DNA of 64,000 bases from Pseudomonadota bacterium (GTDB taxonomy: Bacteria > Pseudomonadota > Gammaproteobacteria > Burkholderiales > Gallionellaceae), in contig JAJXVB010000003.1 of assembly GCA_021782365.1 (NCBI GenBank), positions 1 through 64,000 on the forward strand. Direction: 5' to 3'. The position numbers and the translations under genes are program-made. The first letter of the stretch is position 1. Each line of letters begins with the position of its first letter. The notes below the pieces were generated by a model. It was given only the letters and a program-made list of their open reading frames with translations, searched no databases and was not told the origin of the DNA. This document shows positions 60,890 to 64,000 of this stretch, piece by piece.

Positions 60890-62338
60890 TCAGACCGCCA
60901 GCTTCTTCTGCAGGATGTCGTTGAGCTGGGCCGGGTTCGCCTTGCCCTTGCTCGCCTTCATCGCAAGGCCCACGAAGAAGCCGAACAGCTTTTCCTTGCC
61001 CGATCTGTATTCGGCGACCTTGTCTGCATTGGCATTCAGTATCTCGTCGACCAGCGCCTCGATTGCGCCTGCGTCGGAAACCTGCTTCAGTCCCTTGGCC
61101 TCGATGATCGCATCGGCATCTCCGCCTTCCGACCAAAGCGTGCGGAACACTTCCTTAGCACCCGAGTTGGAGATGGTATTGTCCGCGATTCGCGCGAGCA
61201 TGCCGCCAAGCTGCTTAGGCGACACAGGGCATTGCGCGATTTCAAGGCCTTCGCGGTTAAGCTGTGCGCTCACTTCTCCCGTGATCCAGTTGGCGGCAAG
61301 CTTGGTCATGCCCAGATTGGATACGCATGAGTCGAAATAATCGGCCATCTCGCGGGAACTCGTGAGCATCGATGCATCGTAAGAGGTCAGCGCATACTGT
61401 TCCATGTAGCGCATGCGTCGCGCCTCGGGAAGTTCGGGCATCGCACTGCGGATCTCATCTATCATTTGAGGCGTGATCGAGAGCGGCAAAAGATCGGGGT
61501 CCGGAAAGTAGCGGTAGTCGTGCGCGTCTTCTTTGCTGCGCATCGCGCGGGTCTCGCCCGTGTCCGGGTTGAACAGGACGGTTGCCTGCTGCACCTTGCC
61601 GCCGCTCTCTATGGTGTCGATCTGCCATTGAACTTCAAAATCGATCGCCTGCTGCATGAACTTGAAGGAATTCAGGTTCTTGATCTCGCGGCGCGTGCCC
61701 AGAGGCTCGCCCTTGCGGCGCACAGACACGTTCACGTCGCAGCGGAAGGAACCTTCCTGCATGTTGCCGTCGGATATGCCTATCCAGCGAACCAGCGTGT
61801 GCAGCGCTTTCGCATAGGCCACGGCTTCCGCGGCCGAGCACATGTCGGGCTCGGAGACGATCTCAAGAAGAGGCGTGCCCGCACGGTTGAGATCCACTCC
61901 GGTCATGCCTTGCGCCGCGCCATGCACGGACTTTCCCGCGTCTTCTTCGAGATGGGCGCGGGTGATGCGCACCAGCTTTTCATAGGGTTTCGCGTTTCCG
62001 GAAAGCGGCTCGACCTGTATTTTTAGTTGACCCATGCCCACCACGGGAAGGTCGAACTGGCTGATCTGGTAGCCCTTGGGGAGATCCGGATAGAAATAGT
62101 TCTTGCGCGCGAACACCGAGCGCGGCGCGATATGCGCACCGGTGGCGAGGCCGAACTTGATCGCGCGCTCGACAGCACCCTTGTTGAGCACGGGCAATAC
62201 GCCGGGCAGCGCGATGCTCACCGCATCGGCCTGCGTGTTGGGCTCCGCGCCATATGCCGTGGAGGCGCCGGAAAATATCTTGCTGCATGTGGAGAGCTGG
62301 GTGTGCACTTCCAGCCCGATGACGGTTTCCCAGGTCAT
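60890..62338 (-). CDS. gatB: Asp-tRNA(Asn)/Glu-tRNA(Gln) amidotransferase subunit B
   Basis: GatB binds the misacylated tRNA and phosphorylates the Asp/Glu side chain before amidation. The 482-residue protein starts [24 protein letters not shown] and has [17 protein letters not shown] and the [11 protein letters not shown] metal/ATP region, plus the C-terminal YqeY-like tail [27 protein letters not shown]. It follows gatA by ten bases. The set implies that this organism makes Asn-tRNA and/or Gln-tRNA by transamidation. Confidence 0.98.
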   Translation of the reverse strand: MTWETVIGLEVHTQLSTCSKIFSGASTAYGAEPNTQADAVSIALPGVLPVLNKGAVERAIKFGLATGAHIAPRSVFARKNYFYPDLPKGYQISQFDLPVVGMGQLKIQVEPLSGNAKPYEKLVRITRAHLEEDAGKSVHGAAQGMTGVDLNRAGTPLLEIVSEPDMCSAAEAVAYAKALHTLVRWIGISDGNMQEGSFRCDVNVSVRRKGEPLGTRREIKNLNSFKFMQQAIDFEVQWQIDTIESGGKVQQATVLFNPDTGETRAMRSKEDAHDYRYFPDPDLLPLSITPQMIDEIRSAMPELPEARRMRYMEQYALTSYDASMLTSSREMADYFDSCVSNLGMTKLAANWITGEVSAQLNREGLEIAQCPVSPKQLGGMLARIADNTISNSGAKEVFRTLWSEGGDADAIIEAKGLKQVSDAGAIEALVDEILNANADKVAEYRSGKEKLFGFFVGLAMKASKGKANPAQLNDILQKKLAV

Positions 62339-62348
62339 GGTGTTTCCT

Positions 62349-63797
62349 TCAAACAGGGGATCGACTGTGCCAGTCGGTCGCGAGTTGATATTGATGCGCG
62401 ACGTTCAGCATGCGCGCTTCGTCAAAATAATTGCCGATGATCTGCAAACCCGCAGGCATGTTGTTTGCTCCGAAGCCGCAAGGGATCGACATGCCCGGCA
62501 GTCCTGCCAGGTTCACCGCGATGGTGTAGATGTCGGACAGATACATCTGCACCGGATCGTCTCCCTTCTCTCCCAGCCTGAACGAGGTGGAAGGTGAGGT
62601 CGGTCCCATGATCACGTCGCAGGATTTGAAGGCCTCTGCAAAATCCTGCGCGATCAGGCGCCTGATCTTCTGCGCCTGCAAATAATATGCGTCGTAGTAG
62701 CCATGCGAGAGCACATAGGTGCCTATCATGATGCGCCGCTTGACTTCGGCGCCGAAACCCTGGGATCTGCTCTGCTCGTACATCTCGGAGAGATCCGCGT
62801 ATTCAGGCGCGCGATAGCCGTAGCGCACGCCGTCATAGCGAGAAAGGTTGCTCGAAGCTTCAGCGGGTGCTAGCACATAATAGACCGGCACGGCGAGCCT
62901 CGAATTGGGAAGGCTGATGTCCACCGTGACCGCGCCGAGCTTCCTGTATTCCGAAAGCGCCTCCTCAACCCGGGAGGCCACGTCAGAAGAAAGTCCTTCG
63001 GCGAAGAATTCCTTGGGCAATCCTATGCGCAATCCTTTCAAAGGCTGGTCGAGATCGCGCGCGTAGTCCTCCTTTTCGCGCTGCAGGGAGGTGGAGTCCC
63101 GTTCGTCGAAGCCCGTCATCAGGTTCAGAAGCAGCGCGCAATCCTCAGCACTTCTTGCCATGGGCCCCGCCTGATCCAGGCTCGAGGCGAAGGCGATCAT
63201 GCCGTAGCGCGAAACCGTCCCATAGGTCGGCTTGATGCCGGAGATCCCGCACAGGGCTGCGGGCTGGCGTATCGAGCCGCCTGTATCGGTGCCGGTTGCC
63301 GCAGCGCAGAGGCGGGCAGCGACCGCAGCGGCCGCCCCGCCAGAGCTTCCGCCCGGCACGCGCTCCTGATCCCACGGGTTTCTGACGGATCCGAAATAGG
63401 AGGTTTCATTGGATGAGCCCATCGCGAACTCGTCCATGTTGGTCTTGCCGAGATTGATCGCGCCAGCCTTGTTGAACTGTTCGATCACGTGCGCGTCATA
63501 GGGGGCGATGAAATCGGAAAGCATGCGGGATCCGCAGGTGGTGCGCCAGCCCTTAGCGCAGAAGATGTCCTTCTGGGCGATCGGGATGCCGGTCAGGGGC
63601 TGGGCCTCCCCTTTGGCCAGCATTTCATCGGCAAGGCACGCCTGCTCGAGACTGGTCTTTTCGTCCGTCGTGATATAGGCGTTGTAGACGGGATTGTGCG
63701 CGGCGATGCGCTCGAGATAAAGCCGGGTCAGCTCGACGCTGGATATTTCTTTGGCGCGCAATGCGGCGCCCATCTGCTTGAGGCTGTAATTCAACAT
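62349..63797 (-). CDS. gatA: Asp-tRNA(Asn)/Glu-tRNA(Gln) amidotransferase subunit A
   Basis: GatA is the glutaminase of the complex, feeding ammonia to GatB. The 482-residue amidase-signature protein has the catalytic triad Lys76 (IAQKDIF), Ser151 and Ser175 ([30 protein letters not shown]). Length is standard. It starts two bases after the end of gatC on the minus strand. Confidence 0.98.
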   Translation of the reverse strand: MLNYSLKQMGAALRAKEISSVELTRLYLERIAAHNPVYNAYITTDEKTSLEQACLADEMLAKGEAQPLTGIPIAQKDIFCAKGWRTTCGSRMLSDFIAPYDAHVIEQFNKAGAINLGKTNMDEFAMGSSNETSYFGSVRNPWDQERVPGGSSGGAAAAVAARLCAAATGTDTGGSIRQPAALCGISGIKPTYGTVSRYGMIAFASSLDQAGPMARSAEDCALLLNLMTGFDERDSTSLQREKEDYARDLDQPLKGLRIGLPKEFFAEGLSSDVASRVEEALSEYRKLGAVTVDISLPNSRLAVPVYYVLAPAEASSNLSRYDGVRYGYRAPEYADLSEMYEQSRSQGFGAEVKRRIMIGTYVLSHGYYDAYYLQAQKIRRLIAQDFAEAFKSCDVIMGPTSPSTSFRLGEKGDDPVQMYLSDIYTIAVNLAGLPGMSIPCGFGANNMPAGLQIIGNYFDEARMLNVAHQYQLATDWHSRSPV

Positions 63798-63799
63798 GA

Positions 63800-64000
63800 T
63801 TATTCGATGACCTGAGGGACGAGGTATAGGCCGGATGAGACCTGCGGCGCGATGCTCTGAAACAGTTCGCGCTGGTCGGGTTCTGTTACGCGGTCTTCGC
63901 GCAGCCGCTGGGTGAGGTCCTGGGCGTGCGACATGGGCTCTATGCCGCTGGTGTCCACGGCCTGCATTTCCTCGATGAGCTGGAAGATGCCGGAGAGCTG
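63800..64000 (-). CDS. gatC: Asp-tRNA(Asn)/Glu-tRNA(Gln) amidotransferase subunit C, C-terminal part
   Basis: Only the last 66 codons lie in the window; the start is beyond 64000. The minus-strand frame reads [19 protein letters not shown] and ends [10 protein letters not shown] before TAA (63802-63800), the conserved GatC pattern. GatC wraps around GatA and stabilises the GatAB complex. It opens the gatC-A-B order. Confidence 0.93.
   Translation of the reverse strand, partial: QLSGIFQLIEEMQAVDTSGIEPMSHAQDLTQRLREDRVTEPDQRELFQSIAPQVSSGLYLVPQVIE

Noticed and set aside
60603-61136. 177-codon open frame over the glycine riboswitch and gatB end
   Set aside because: The region is explained by the riboswitch, terminator and gatB; the frame has no family features.

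Overview
The window (GC-rich, all genes intact and closely packed) looks like a chromosomal segment of a betaproteobacterium. Evidence: the order tuf - S10 - spc - alpha with infA and rpmJ between secY and rpsM, a single rpoA/rplQ end, zinc-free 101-residue S14, a bioB-F-H-C-D cluster, gcvT-H-P behind a glycine riboswitch, and gatC-A-B. Protein flavour suggests the Nitrosomonadales/Gallionellaceae neighbourhood, but the genus is a guess and no search was run. No prophage, IS element, CRISPR array or rRNA was seen.

Layout: 1-14101 is the end of tuf followed by the S10, spc and alpha ribosomal operons (29 complete genes incl. secY, infA, rpoA), with three sigma70-type promoters and one strong terminator. 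14145-15122 is cysK, convergent with an 11-gene minus-strand locus (15119-24723): a TRAP transporter (P, Q, M), biotin-independent malonate decarboxylase mdcA-C-D-E-G-B-H, and a TSUP-family membrane protein. A divergent GntR/FCD regulator (24857-25525) and a set of palindromic sites control it. 25530-28352 is uvrA; 28448-33252 is the bo3-type quinol oxidase operon cyoA-B-C-D-E. 33579-40425 is mixed housekeeping (YebC/YeeN-like protein, MFS transporter, ssb, P-type ATPase, two proteins of unknown function). 40490-41733 holds trmL and comF. 41778-46207 is the biotin operon bioB-F-H-C-D, followed by an orphan NarL-type response regulator coupled to ftsK, then lolA, rarA and serS. 52501-56052 (minus strand) holds a MltF-like transglycosylase, a fructosamine-kinase-like protein and a PfkB kinase, with a tRNA-Ser(CGA) on the plus strand. 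56147-60871 is gcvT-H-P with its tandem glycine riboswitch, terminator and promoter; the window ends in gatB, gatA and partial gatC.

How the genes work together: the TRAP system should import malonate (or a related dicarboxylate). MdcA loads malonate on the MdcC carrier protein, MdcD/E decarboxylate it to acetyl-S-ACP, MdcB and MdcG make and attach the prosthetic group, and MdcH primes the carrier with malonyl. The product acetate and CO2 enter central metabolism. The most distinctive observations are the fully overlapping malonate operon with two transporter types and its operator cluster, a dispersed hairpin element built of GGATTGA heptamers, a three-hairpin leader before rplN, and the orphan response regulator fused by overlap to ftsK.
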